DNA of 64,000 bases from JBBPZA01 sp963728925. Lineage in GTDB: Bacteria; Actinomycetota; Thermoleophilia; Solirubrobacterales; Solirubrobacteraceae. The notes beneath the pieces were generated by a model. It was given only the letters and a program-made list of their open reading frames with translations, was not told the origin of the DNA and did not search any database. Numbering within the stretch: the stretch's first letter is position 1; every line of letters starts with the position of its first letter. Both the position numbers and the translations under genes were made by a program. This document shows positions 1-8,173 of this stretch, piece after piece. The stretch lies in the NCBI GenBank assembly GCA_963728925.1, contig CAVSMB010000014.1, forward strand, positions 434,001 through 498,000, given 5' to 3'.

Positions 1-149
1 CAGTGGACCGTCACCTTGTCCGTGTTGAGCACGGCGAAGACGGCCGCGATCGCGCCGGCCGCGATGCCGACCGGCAGCCGCCACCCGCCCTCCTTCTTTC
101 GCCCGCCGGCGGCCGGTTCGAGCTTGCCGGTGCGGGACCTGTCGGCCAC
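1..149 (-). CDS. LapA-domain (DUF1049-like) membrane protein, 3' end outside window
   Basis: Only the first 49 codons are inside the window. The GTG start at 149 opens a basic, Gly/Lys-rich cytoplasmic stretch, then a hydrophobic helix of about 20 residues (LPVGIAAGAIAAVFAVLN), ending in the NTDKVTVHW motif. A helix running into 'N-x-[DQ]-x-V-x-[VL]' is characteristic of the LapA/DUF1049 family of small inner-membrane proteins. The gene sits just downstream of an SRPBCC protein and an acyltransferase on the same strand, so an envelope or lipid role is possible, but function in actinobacteria is not established. The second helix expected in the family lies beyond the edge. Confidence 0.6.
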   Translation of the reverse strand, partial: MADRSRTGKLEPAAGGRKKEGGWRLPVGIAAGAIAAVFAVLNTDKVTVH

Positions 150-152
150 GCC

Positions 153-647
153 CTACGCCGCCCGCGAGGTGCGCGCCCGGCGGCGCGCCGCGGCGCTCTT
201 GCGCAGCTGCTCGTGCTCCACCTGGCGCTTGAGCTGCGCGAGGGTCCGGCGCAGGTGGCCGCGCACGGTCGGGCCGGCGATGCGCTCGGCGACCCAGCCG
301 AAGATGCCCGCGCCGGCGACGCCGTAGGCGAGCCGCATCTCCACGCGGGTGCGGCCCGGGACGCGCTCGCGCAGCCGCCAGCGGCCGCGCTGATCGATGC
401 CGGTGATCGACACCCAGGCCATGTCGGACGGCGCGTTGAACTCGACGACCTCGATCAGGCCGCCGACCTCGGCCGAGCCGACGCGCATCAGCATCCGGTA
501 GCGCGCGCCCTCGCCGGTCGGCGCCTCGCTCACCACCTCCCAGCGGGTGAAGCCCGACATGAAGTGCAGATAGCGCGAGGGGTCGGCGAGCTGCTCCCAG
601 ACGCCCTCGGGCGTGGAGGAGATCTCGATCGACTCGACGATCCTCAT
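153..647 (-). CDS. SRPBCC family (polyketide cyclase/START-like) protein
   Basis: 164 residues. The opening 'ESIEISSTPEGVWEQLADPSRY' pattern, a central beta-rich part ending 'MAWVSITGIDQRGRWRL', and a long C-terminal helix are typical of the START/Bet v 1 fold, which makes a hydrophobic ligand cavity. The C-terminus is Arg-rich (RKSAAARRRARTSRAA) and may contact membrane or nucleic acid. The ATG at 647 overlaps the stop of the upstream acyltransferase (ATGA), so the two are translationally coupled; this suggests a lipid-handling role. The ligand cannot be read from sequence. Confidence 0.75.
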   Translation of the reverse strand: MRIVESIEISSTPEGVWEQLADPSRYLHFMSGFTRWEVVSEAPTGEGARYRMLMRVGSAEVGGLIEVVEFNAPSDMAWVSITGIDQRGRWRLRERVPGRTRVEMRLAYGVAGAGIFGWVAERIAGPTVRGHLRRTLAQLKRQVEHEQLRKSAAARRRARTSRAA

Positions 648-1561
648 CCGAGGATCGGCAGGCGCCGCTCGGAGGCCAGCGCGTCGAGGGTCTCTTGCAT
701 GAGGCGCAGCACGTGGTCGTAGACCTCGTCGAGGTCGGGCTCGGGGCCGAACTCCTCGCGCAGGTGGATCGGGGGCAGCGCCTCGACGACGATCTTCGCG
801 GGCAGCGGGATGTGCCCGAGCATGTCGCCGACGTTCAGTCCCCACGGGAGGGCGATCGAGATCGGCACCACCTTCAGGCGGAAGGCGCGGTCCAAGCCGA
901 GCACCCGCGCGAGCGTCTCGCCACGGCTCAGGAACAGCGCGGTCTCCTGACCGCCGATCGACACGACGGGGACGATCGGCACGTCCTGGGCCAGCGCGAG
1001 CCGGATGAAGCCCTTGCGCCCGTCGAAGTCGACCCGGTGGCGCTGCCAGGTCGGTCGGTGGACCTCGTAGTCCCCGCCCGGGTAGACGAGCAGCGCGGCG
1101 CCCGACTCCAGCGCCTTCTGGGCGTTCTGCGGCGAGGCGGCGACGGTGCCGTACTTGCGCAGGAAGCCGAGCCCGGGCATCGAGAGCACGAGGTTGTGGG
1201 CGAGCTGGTAGAAGGCGCGCTCGACGCCGAAGTACGCGTTGAAGGCGAGCGAGAGGACGATGGTGTCGGGCGTGAGATTCCCCCCGGAGTGGTTGCCCAC
1301 CAGCAGCACGCCCCCGCGCTCGGGGATGTTCCCCAGCCCGCGGACCTCGCCGCGGAAGTACAGGCTCGCTGCGAGCCACAGGCGCGGCAGGCTCTCCCGG
1401 ATGTAGTCGGGGTCGCGCTCGTCGAGATCGGCGGCCGGAATGCGCGAGCCGACCTGTCCGGCGACGCCGCGCGCGAGGCGTCCGAGCAGCGAGCCGTCCG
1501 CCCGCGCCTCGGGCTCGTGACCGTTGCGCGACGCCCGTTCGGCTGTGCCGGTGCCGCTCAT
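644..1561 (-). CDS. PlsC-type glycerolipid acyltransferase
   Basis: 305 residues. The NHSGG motif near residue 90 provides the His of the acyltransferase H-x4-D box in its diverged form (NHSGGNLTPD), and YPGGDYE near residue 160 takes the place of the FPEGT block. These variants are seen in the lysophospholipid/diacylglycerol acyltransferase branch rather than classic PlsC. The likely reaction is acyl transfer to a lysophospholipid, glycerolipid or other hydroxyl acceptor at the membrane; a DGAT-like role is equally possible. It is first of a coupled pair with the SRPBCC gene. A TAGACT hexamer lies six bases before the ATG, suggesting a leaderless transcript. Confidence 0.8.
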   Translation of the reverse strand: MSGTGTAERASRNGHEPEARADGSLLGRLARGVAGQVGSRIPAADLDERDPDYIRESLPRLWLAASLYFRGEVRGLGNIPERGGVLLVGNHSGGNLTPDTIVLSLAFNAYFGVERAFYQLAHNLVLSMPGLGFLRKYGTVAASPQNAQKALESGAALLVYPGGDYEVHRPTWQRHRVDFDGRKGFIRLALAQDVPIVPVVSIGGQETALFLSRGETLARVLGLDRAFRLKVVPISIALPWGLNVGDMLGHIPLPAKIVVEALPPIHLREEFGPEPDLDEVYDHVLRLMQETLDALASERRLPILG

Positions 1562-1570
1562 GGGGCCAGT

Positions 1571-2499
1571 CTAGGCGCGCCGCGCGGCGAACGCTACCGC
1601 GCGACGACCGCGGCGGGGCGCGCGGGGCGACCGGACCGGCCGCCCCGCGCACGCCCACCGGCGCTCGAGGCGGCGGAGCGCCGGCACCTCGGGCTCGGAG
1701 CCCGGCCCCGACCCTGGTAGGTCTCGTTCGTGCGGTCGCCAGAGGCTCCCTCGAGGTCGTAGTTCCACTTGGTCGGCCAGTTGTGGTTCGGGTCGACGCC
1801 GTCCTGCTCGGTGATCTGGCCGTCGCCGTCGTTGTCGCGCAGGTTCTTGCGCCAGAGACGGTTCCCGGGCGCGGTGAAGGTGTAGTCGTAGCCGTCGGGA
1901 TTGACGATCGGGACGAACCACAGCTCGCGCTGGCTCACCAGCCGGCGGATGCCGGGGCCGTCGCGCTGGTCCTTGTTGGCCAGCACGTACTCGAAGAGCC
2001 GGCGCTCGGTCTCGGCCGCGATCCACTCGCGGGCGTCCTGGACGGCGTTGTACAGCACCGCCGGGCGCGCGCCGTCACGCGTGCGCTTCGCGTCGGCGCT
2101 GACCTTGTAGGCGACGATCGGCTGGCCGAGCACCGAGCGCCCGATGACCTCGCGCTTGACGACGTCGGGGTTCGCGCGGGCGGGGTCGCGGTAGATGGCC
2201 TTGAGCGGCTTGAGCGGCGTCGCGCATGTCGTGGGACACGGCGCGGGCTTCAGGCTCCAGGGGCGGAAGACGTCGTAGCCGTGCGTCGAGGCGGGAAGCG
2301 GAGCGGCAGTTGTGACCGCCGCGGTCCGCCGCCCGGGCCGGGCGCGTCTACCCCCACGCAGCGGGCGCACGGTGGCGCCCTTGCGGGCGATCGCGGCCGC
2401 CTTGCTCGGGGTGGCGACGATGTAGAACCGGCCCTTGCGGCCGGTGACCGACGCCTCCTGAAGGTCGAAGCCCGCGCGGGCGAGCTCGTCGGTGTTCAC
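1571..2499 (-). pseudogene. Decayed M14 zinc carboxypeptidase
   Basis: The reading frame clearly encodes part of an M14 (carboxypeptidase A-like) catalytic domain: an AREWIAAE segment, VPIVNPDGYDY, and DGVDPNHNWPTKWNY followed by the usual NETY. Several defects are visible. The zinc-ligand His of the usual QHAREW motif is Asp (QDAREW). The frame changes by a one-base loss near 1710-1716, after which the other frame gives the expected GPGSEPEV. The protein then stops without the second half of the domain, including the catalytic Glu. There is also no room for a signal peptide, because the neighbouring hydrolase ends at 2593. This is therefore a gene truncated at both ends, not an active enzyme. 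Confidence 0.75.
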
Positions 2500-2592
2500 C
2501 TTTCGCTGACCACGTACTGACGCAGCGGCTTGGACGACCTTGCGCGGCTTGGCTGCCGCCGACTGGACGCTACCGAACCGCTCGCGAAAGCG

Positions 2593-3828
2593 TCACGCCG
2601 CTCGCCGTGCGGGCAGCCGGCCGCCCAGCGCGTCGACCTGCGCGAAGTAGCGCCGCACCAGGCCGTTGGTCTGCTCGGGACGCTCGACCTGCGGGGCGTG
2701 TCCGCACCCCTCGAGGACGATCTGCTCCGCGCGCGGCAGCCAGCGCGCGACGTGGCGGCGAAACCCGGCCGGGACGAGGGTGTCGTGCGAGGACCACACG
2801 AAGAGCGCCGGCGGCTGCAGGCCGGCGAGCCGCGGGTAGAAGCCGTCGCGCCCGAAGGGCGCGTCGAGGTAGATGTTGCGCGCTGACGCAAGGAAGGCGA
2901 GCCGCGCCGTCGGCGACCCGTAGATGCGCTGGAACTCGTCGGTCGCGACGTCGGCCACGCTCGGGTCCACGAGCTCGGGGTCCGCGAACATGGCCGCGAA
3001 GCGTCGCGAGACGGTGTCGCGCGAGAAGCGGTGGGGGAGCAGGCCGAGCTCGGGACGCAGCAGGCGCACGAGCCGGTGCCAGTCGCGGCGCACGAAGGCC
3101 ACGGCCGGGCACAGCAGGGCGAGAGCGGACACCCGCGCCGGGTCGGTGAGCGCGACCTCGATGGCCACGCGGCCTCCCATCGAGTTGCCGACCACGTGGG
3201 CGCGCTCGACGCCGAGCTCGTCCATCGCGCCAAGGACGGCGCGCGCGAACCAGCGCGCGTCGTACGGGGCGAGGGCCGGCTTGCTCGACGAGCCGAAGCC
3301 CGGGAGGTCGAGGGCGTGCACGCGGTGGTCGCGGCTCAGGGCGGCCGCAGTGTCGAGGAACGAGGCCTTCGTCGCGCCCAGGCCGTGGAGGAGGAGCACG
3401 TCGCGGCCCTCGCCCATCGTCAGGGTCGACAGCGACAGGCGCCCGACGCGAACGTCGCGCAGGGTGATCAGGGGGTCGCGGCCGTTGGGGCGGCGGAAGA
3501 AGCCCTCGAAGGCCACAGCCAGGTCGAGGTCGCCGCGCATGGAGAGGTGGCGCCGGGAGAACGCCTCGATGCCGCTCAGGCGGCCCTCGCGAAGCGCCAG
3601 CCAGGTCGCGGCGTCGGTGCCAATGGTCACGTCGGGCTCGCGGCTCGTCGAGCCCTTGCGCACCCGGGCGCCGTGCGTCGTGAGCCGGACCTCCCACGTG
3701 TGGCCGACATCGGCGAGCCGCACGTGGTAGGTCGCGTCGAAGCCCGGCGGCGCGCCCAGGTAGCGCGACGGCAGGCCGCGGAAGGCCTGCTCGACGAGCT
3801 CGAGCGCCGGTGCCGTCCTCACAGACAA
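2593..3828 (-). CDS. Alpha/beta hydrolase with an N-terminal SCP2-like sterol-carrier domain
   Basis: 411 residues in two parts. Residues ~20-115 look like an SCP2 lipid-binding domain (EVRL...G...V.KG....PDVTIGTD...WLALREG...RGDLDLA). Residues ~135-395 form an alpha/beta hydrolase with oxyanion LHGLGATK, nucleophile elbow GNSMGG (Ser ~214), acid SHDTLVP (Asp ~347) and His in GHAPQ (~376). All triad members are present. The fusion suggests hydrolysis of a bulky lipid ester or ring-cleavage product delivered by the SCP2 part. I take the TTG at 3828 as start because a TAGGGT hexamer ends nine bases before it; a GTG at 3822 is the alternative. Confidence 0.75.
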   Translation of the reverse strand: MSVRTAPALELVEQAFRGLPSRYLGAPPGFDATYHVRLADVGHTWEVRLTTHGARVRKGSTSREPDVTIGTDAATWLALREGRLSGIEAFSRRHLSMRGDLDLAVAFEGFFRRPNGRDPLITLRDVRVGRLSLSTLTMGEGRDVLLLHGLGATKASFLDTAAALSRDHRVHALDLPGFGSSSKPALAPYDARWFARAVLGAMDELGVERAHVVGNSMGGRVAIEVALTDPARVSALALLCPAVAFVRRDWHRLVRLLRPELGLLPHRFSRDTVSRRFAAMFADPELVDPSVADVATDEFQRIYGSPTARLAFLASARNIYLDAPFGRDGFYPRLAGLQPPALFVWSSHDTLVPAGFRRHVARWLPRAEQIVLEGCGHAPQVERPEQTNGLVRRYFAQVDALGGRLPARRAA

Positions 3829-3876
3829 GGGCTCGGGACCCTAGCGCCCGTGCCCGGCGCCACGCGCCACCGGCGG

Positions 3877-3882
3877 TAGGGT
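3877..3882 (+). promoter_or_regulatory. Probable -10 hexamer of cysS (leaderless)
   Basis: TAGGGT sits nine bases before the cysS ATG, the distance at which transcription would begin at or next to the start codon. A mirror-image TAGGGT (3838-3843, minus strand) serves the divergent hydrolase. Neither gene has a Shine-Dalgarno sequence. Confidence 0.45.
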
Positions 3883-3891
3883 CCCCGCACT

Positions 3892-5250
3892 ATGCGGGAG
3901 ATTCGCCTGCACGACACCCGGTCGGGAGAGGTGCGGGCGCTCGAGCCGCGCGAGCCGGGACGGGTGGCGATCTACGCCTGCGGCCCGACGGTCTACGGCC
4001 GCATCCATGTCGGCAATGCGCGGCCGTACGTCGTCTTCTCGCTCCTCAAGCGCTTCCTGGAGCACGAAGGGCTCGACGTGGACCTCGTGGTCAACGTCAC
4101 CGACGTCAACGACAAGATCTACGACGCCGCGCGCGAGGGCGGCGTCGCGAGCGCGGACCTCGCCCGCGAGATGACGGCCTTCTACGAGCAGGACACCGAC
4201 CGCCTGGGCCTCGGGCGGCCCGACCACGAGCCGCGCGCCGCCGACACCATCGGCCCGATCGTCGCGCTCATCGGGCGCCTCGTCGAGCGCGGGCACGCCT
4301 ACGCGGCCGGCGGCGACGTGTTCTTCCGGGTTGCCTCATGGCCGGACTACGGCTCGCTCTCCCACCAGGATCCCTCCCGCATGGACCAGGGGGAGGGGGT
4401 GGAGGGCGCGGAGCGCAAGGAGGATCCGCGCGACTTCGCGTTGTGGAAGGGGCGAAAGCCCTCGGAGGACACGTGGTGGCCGTCGCCGTGGGGGGAGGGC
4501 CGGCCGGGATGGCACATCGAGTGCTCGGCCATGGCCGAGGACCTCCTCGGGCTCGACTTCGAGATCCACGCCGGGGGCTCGGACCTCGTCTTCCCGCACC
4601 ACGAGAACGAGGCCGCCCAGAGCGAGGCGGCGCACGGCGTGCGGCTGGCGCGCCTGTGGGTCCACAACGGCATGGTGCAGATGGGCGAGGAGAAGATGGC
4701 CAAGTCGGTCGGCAACATCGCACTGCTGCACCAGGCGCTCGATGAGTTCGGCCGCGACGCGCTCGTCGCCTACTTCCTCGGCGGCCACTACCGCCAGCCG
4801 ATCGCCTTCTCGGCCGAGCGGCTGGGGGACGCGCGCGCGCGCGTCGCGCGCATACGCGAGGCGGGACGGCGCCTGGAACGCGGCCCGTCGCCGCGCGCGA
4901 TGGCACCGCTGCTCGACCGCTTCCTCGACGCGCTGGCCGACGACTTCAACACGCCGGAGGCGCTGGCGGTGGTCGCCGAATGGGTTCGCGAGGCGAACCG
5001 GCATGGCGCGGGGGTGGGCGACGCCGACCTGCGCGAGATGCTCGGGCTGCTCGGACTGGAGACGCTGCTCGACGTCGAGGAGGGTGACGGCGAGCCGCCC
5101 GCGGAGCTGCGCGAGCTCCTGCGGCGACGCGAGACGGCCCGGGAGTCACGGGACTTCGGGCAGGCCGACGCCCTGCGCGAGCAGATCCGCGCTGCGGGCT
5201 GGGAGGTCCGCGATGGGCCGCAGGGGCCGGAGCTCGTCCGCGCGGGATAG
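3892..5250 (+). CDS. cysS: Cysteinyl-tRNA synthetase
   Basis: 452 residues, full length for the family. It charges tRNA-Cys in the cytoplasm. The class I HIGH signature appears as HVGN (in RIHVGNARP) near residue 38 and the KMSKS loop as KMAKS near residue 268. The zinc-site Cys in YACGPTVY and the WHIECSAM block, with the HHENE motif, are all present. The C-terminal DALR helical domain carries FNTPEALA. It overlaps the following rlmB by 38 bases in another frame. cysS next to an SpoU methyltransferase gene is a common bacterial arrangement. Confidence 0.97.
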   Translation: MREIRLHDTRSGEVRALEPREPGRVAIYACGPTVYGRIHVGNARPYVVFSLLKRFLEHEGLDVDLVVNVTDVNDKIYDAAREGGVASADLAREMTAFYEQDTDRLGLGRPDHEPRAADTIGPIVALIGRLVERGHAYAAGGDVFFRVASWPDYGSLSHQDPSRMDQGEGVEGAERKEDPRDFALWKGRKPSEDTWWPSPWGEGRPGWHIECSAMAEDLLGLDFEIHAGGSDLVFPHHENEAAQSEAAHGVRLARLWVHNGMVQMGEEKMAKSVGNIALLHQALDEFGRDALVAYFLGGHYRQPIAFSAERLGDARARVARIREAGRRLERGPSPRAMAPLLDRFLDALADDFNTPEALAVVAEWVREANRHGAGVGDADLREMLGLLGLETLLDVEEGDGEPPAELRELLRRRETARESRDFGQADALREQIRAAGWEVRDGPQGPELVRAG

Positions 5251-6061
5251 GAGCCTCGGGCGCGACGGTGGCCGCCGCCCGCCCTCGCCCGACCGGTCCG
5301 GCGACCGGCCTGAGCGCGGCGACGCCGATCGCCGGTCGCCCCGGCCCGACGCCGCTCCCCCCGGCGACGTCCTCTACGGCCGCAACCCCGTCCGCGAGGC
5401 GCTTCGGGGGCGGCGGGCGGTTCGGCGGGTGTGGGCCACGGAGGGCGCGGCGCGGGAGCCGTGGCTCGAGGGGGTGGAGGTGGTCCGCTCCGGCGCCGCC
5501 GAGCTCGCCGAGCGCTGCGGCTCGCCCGACCACCAGGGGATCTGCGCGGCGGTCGACCCCTACCCCTACGCCGACGCACAGGCGATGGTGGCCGAGCCGG
5601 CGCCGCTCATCGTCGCGCTCGACGAGGTCCAGGACCCGGGCAACCTCGGGGCGATCTGCCGCACCGCGGAGGCTGCCGGGGCGACCGGCGTGGTCCTGCC
5701 CGGTCGGCGGGCCGCCGCGGTCACCGCGGCGGTGGCCAAGGCCGCGGCAGGGGCGGTCGAGCACCTGCCGGTCGCGCGTGTACGGAACCTCGCCGACTTC
5801 CTCGCCGACGCCAAGGCCGCCGGCGCATGGTGCTACGGCGCCGCGGCGGGGGCGGGGACGCCCTACGACGGGCCCGACTACCACGGCGGCGTGGTGCTCG
5901 TCCTGGGCTCGGAGGGGCGCGGCCTGCGACCGCGGGTAGCGGCCGCGTGCGACGCGCTCGTCGCGATCCCGATGCACGGGCGCGTCGACTCGCTCAACGT
6001 CGGCGCGACGGCCGCCGTCCTGCTGTACGAGATCTTGCAGGTACGCAGGCAGAACGGTTGA
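5213..6061 (+). CDS. rlmB: 23S rRNA (guanosine-2'-O-)-methyltransferase, RlmB/SpoU family
   Basis: 282 residues. After a disordered Arg/Pro/Asp-rich N-terminal ~55 residues comes the substrate-binding domain (YGRNPVREAL), then the SPOUT knot with its three motifs: DEVQDPGNLGAICRTAEA, VLGSEGRGL and IPMHGRVDSLNVGATAAVLLYE. These indicate 2'-O-methylation of a ribose in 23S rRNA; G2251 is the RlmB target in E. coli, but close paralogues modify other sites. The ATG at 5213 lies inside the end of cysS, so the two genes are very probably cotranscribed. Confidence 0.9.
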   Translation: MGRRGRSSSARDRSLGRDGGRRPPSPDRSGDRPERGDADRRSPRPDAAPPGDVLYGRNPVREALRGRRAVRRVWATEGAAREPWLEGVEVVRSGAAELAERCGSPDHQGICAAVDPYPYADAQAMVAEPAPLIVALDEVQDPGNLGAICRTAEAAGATGVVLPGRRAAAVTAAVAKAAAGAVEHLPVARVRNLADFLADAKAAGAWCYGAAAGAGTPYDGPDYHGGVVLVLGSEGRGLRPRVAAACDALVAIPMHGRVDSLNVGATAAVLLYEILQVRRQNG

Positions 6062-6086
6062 CAGCGGGTCATAACTGTGGGAGATT
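6058..6086 (+). promoter_or_regulatory. Candidate sigma-70-type promoter before sigH
   Basis: A perfect TTGACA (6058-6063) overlaps the rlmB stop codon. A weak GAGATT follows after 17 bases. It would give sigH a leader of about 110 bases. The -35 match is exact but the -10 match is poor. Confidence 0.35.
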
Positions 6087-6205
6087 GACGCCGCTTCAAC
6101 GTGAACCTGAGGGTTTACCTCGGGAGGAGACCGGCGACGCTCGCGGGAGGCGACGGCGCCACGAACGCCGATCTGGCTGCAGAAACAGCCTGGAAAGGAC
6201 CACTC

Positions 6206-6853
6206 GTGGCCCAGCTCTTCGCTCAAGCTCAGTCTCGACCACAGCTTGAGGATTCTTACCTCGTGGCTCTCGCCAAGACCGGGAGCACCGACGCGTACGA
6301 CCGCTTGCTGCGGCGCTACTACGGCTTCGTGCGGCTCAAGGCGTCGTCCTACTTCCTGGTGGGTGGCGACGGGGACGACCTGATCCAGGAGGGCCTCGTC
6401 GGCCTCTACAAGGCGATCCGCGACTACCGCACGGACCGCGAGTCGAGCTTTCGCAACTTCGCCGAGCTGTGCATCACCCGCCAGATCATCACCGCGGTCA
6501 AGACCGCGACGCGCAACAAGCACGCGCCGCTCAACCAGTACGTGTCGTTCTCGGCCTCGCCGGCGTCGATCGACGACGGCGAGCCGACCCTCGACGAGGT
6601 GCTCCCCGGGCCGGCCGTCCACGATCCGGTCAACCAGGTGATCTCCTCCGAGGAGCTGCGGTCGCTCGTCGCGTGCCTTTCCTCGGTCCTCTCAGAGCTC
6701 GAGTCGCGCGTGCTGTCGCTCTACCTCGACGGGCACTCCTACGAGCACATCGGCGAGCGGCTGGACTGCGACACCAAGACGGTGGACAACGCGCTGCAGC
6801 GCGTGAAGCGCAAGGTTGGCGCGCACCTCGCGTCGCGGAGCGTGGCTCTCTAG
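6206..6853 (+). CDS. sigH: RNA polymerase sigma factor, SigH (sigma-30)-like
   Basis: 215 residues from the GTG at 6206, which is preceded by GGAAAGGA with six bases of spacing; the frame is open upstream but lacks signals. Region 2 carries DDLIQEGLVGLYKAIRDY and FRNFAELCITRQI, the pattern of Bacillus-type SigH. Region 4 carries LDGHSYEHIGERLDCDTKTVDNALQRVKRK, the helix-turn-helix that reads the -35 element. Family members drive stationary-phase and developmental genes in Firmicutes; the role in this organism is unknown. No anti-sigma gene is adjacent. Confidence 0.88.
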   Translation: MAQLFAQAQSRPQLEDSYLVALAKTGSTDAYDRLLRRYYGFVRLKASSYFLVGGDGDDLIQEGLVGLYKAIRDYRTDRESSFRNFAELCITRQIITAVKTATRNKHAPLNQYVSFSASPASIDDGEPTLDEVLPGPAVHDPVNQVISSEELRSLVACLSSVLSELESRVLSLYLDGHSYEHIGERLDCDTKTVDNALQRVKRKVGAHLASRSVAL

Positions 6854-6935
6854 GCGGCCTCGCCGACGAGCGGTCGCCGCCGGGGTGGACGCCGCCGGGG
6901 CGCCTTCGGGGGGCCGTCCGCCTACCATCCCCTTC

Positions 6936-7325
6936 GTGCCCACCTGGCTGATCATCGTGCTCGCGGCCGTCGTCGTGCTCGTGGTCGTCCTGGCCGTGGC
7001 CGGCGGCATCATGGTCCAGCGCCGACGGGTCCGTGAGCTGCCCGAGTTCCGTGCCCAGGTCGACGAGGCCGACCGCGCGCTCGCGGCCGCTCACGCCAAG
7101 GACCGCGGCTGGGAGCCCGAGGCGCTCCGCGAGAGCGCGCGCGCCGCCTTCGCGAGCGAGCGGCCCGGTGTCGGCGTGCGCGACATGCAGCTCGTCCAGG
7201 TCGCCGACCCGCCGGGCCTCGAGGAGGACCGGGCCGTGTTCCGCTTCGAGACCGAGGACGGCGCCGTGCACCACCTCACCCTCGGGCGCAGCGTCGACGG
7301 GTGGCGCCTCGCCGGCGTCCGCTGA
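6936..7325 (+). CDS. Small membrane-anchored protein, conserved hypothetical
   Basis: 129 residues from the GTG at 6936, chosen because TACCAT ends seven bases upstream and the protein then begins directly with a strong transmembrane helix (LIIVLAAVVVLVVVLAVAGGIMV). The remainder is a soluble, mixed-charge domain of about 100 residues with a C-terminal beta-rich part (AVFRFETEDGAVHHLTLGR). No catalytic motif is visible. The topology is probably N-out/C-in, because RRRVR follows the helix. I do not recognise a family with confidence. Confidence 0.6.
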   Translation: MPTWLIIVLAAVVVLVVVLAVAGGIMVQRRRVRELPEFRAQVDEADRALAAAHAKDRGWEPEALRESARAAFASERPGVGVRDMQLVQVADPPGLEEDRAVFRFETEDGAVHHLTLGRSVDGWRLAGVR

Positions 7326-7338
7326 CCCCGGACCCGGC

Positions 7339-8163
7339 TCAGCGGCGCGAGAACGGCGTTTCCGGGCGCTCCTGCGCCACGCCGTCGACCTCCACGTCGA
7401 CGCGCTCGTCGTAGAAGCAGAGCCGGTCCTTGATCGGCGCCACGTCGCGCGCGGGCGCGGGGTAGTGCCAGACGATCGCCGCTTCCAGTGAGTCGTCGAG
7501 CGCCACCGCGTGGTAGGACGCGGTGCCCTTGTAGGCGCACACGCTCGTGGTGTCGTCGTCGCGCAGCAGCGACGCGTCGACGTCCTCGGGCGGGAGGTAC
7601 CAGCGCGGCGGCAGGCCGGTCTCGAAGAGCAGGAGCGCGTTCGAGCTCTCGGCGAGCGTCCGGCCCTCGAGTGAGACCCGCACGCGCCGGCTGGTCTCGC
7701 GCACGTCGTGCGGTGGTAGGGGTCGCGCGGGTGCCCGAAGACCGGCTCGTCCTCCTCGAGCCACTCGTCGAGCGCCTCGAAGTAGAAGCTCAGGTGGTCG
7801 CGCAGGTCGGGGGCGCCCTCGATCGGCTCGGGATAGGTCCACGCCGCGTTCTCGGCGACGCGGTCGCCGACGGCGACCGTGACGTAGGAGGCGTCGCCCT
7901 TGATCGGGCAGTGGGTGTGCTTGTCGGTGGGCTGAGCAGGTCCTGGCGGACGTCCTCGCGAGGGAAGTACCAGCGCAGCATCAGCCCGGACTCATGCAGG
8001 AGCTTGGCCCGCGTGCTGTCCACCACGACCTCACCGCCGAGGAAGCCCGGACGCGCCGCGGGGAGTCCTCCCACCAGATGACGCGCCCGTCGACCGAGAC
8101 CGCGTCGTTGAAGGTCCCGCCGGGGTGCTGGCCGAACGGCCCGGTTCCCAGGGTCAGCGCCAT
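7339..8163 (-). pseudogene. Two-domain DUF427 protein broken by three frameshifts
   Basis: Reading the three frames in succession restores a protein of about 275 residues with two DUF427 domains, each with the family's W-Y-[FL]-P and D-x-x-Y core: first GRVIWWEDSPRRVR...LRWYFPREDVR, then PIKGDASYVTVAVGD, then RWYLPPEDV...AYKGTASYHAV. The lesions are single-base losses near 8040-8049, 7922-7938 and 7699-7716. The amino-acid sequence between lesions is well conserved, so decay must be very recent or the lesions are assembly errors. DUF427 proteins are small, mostly uncharacterised beta-tent proteins. The ATG at 8163 lies just downstream of the WYL regulator gene on the same strand. Confidence 0.7.
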
Positions 8164-8173
8164 GTCCGTCTCC

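Noticed and set aside
4946..6622. Long minus-strand open frame opposite rlmB and sigH
   Set aside because: Composition is a low-complexity shadow of high-GC codon use; no domain, and the plus strand carries convincing genes.
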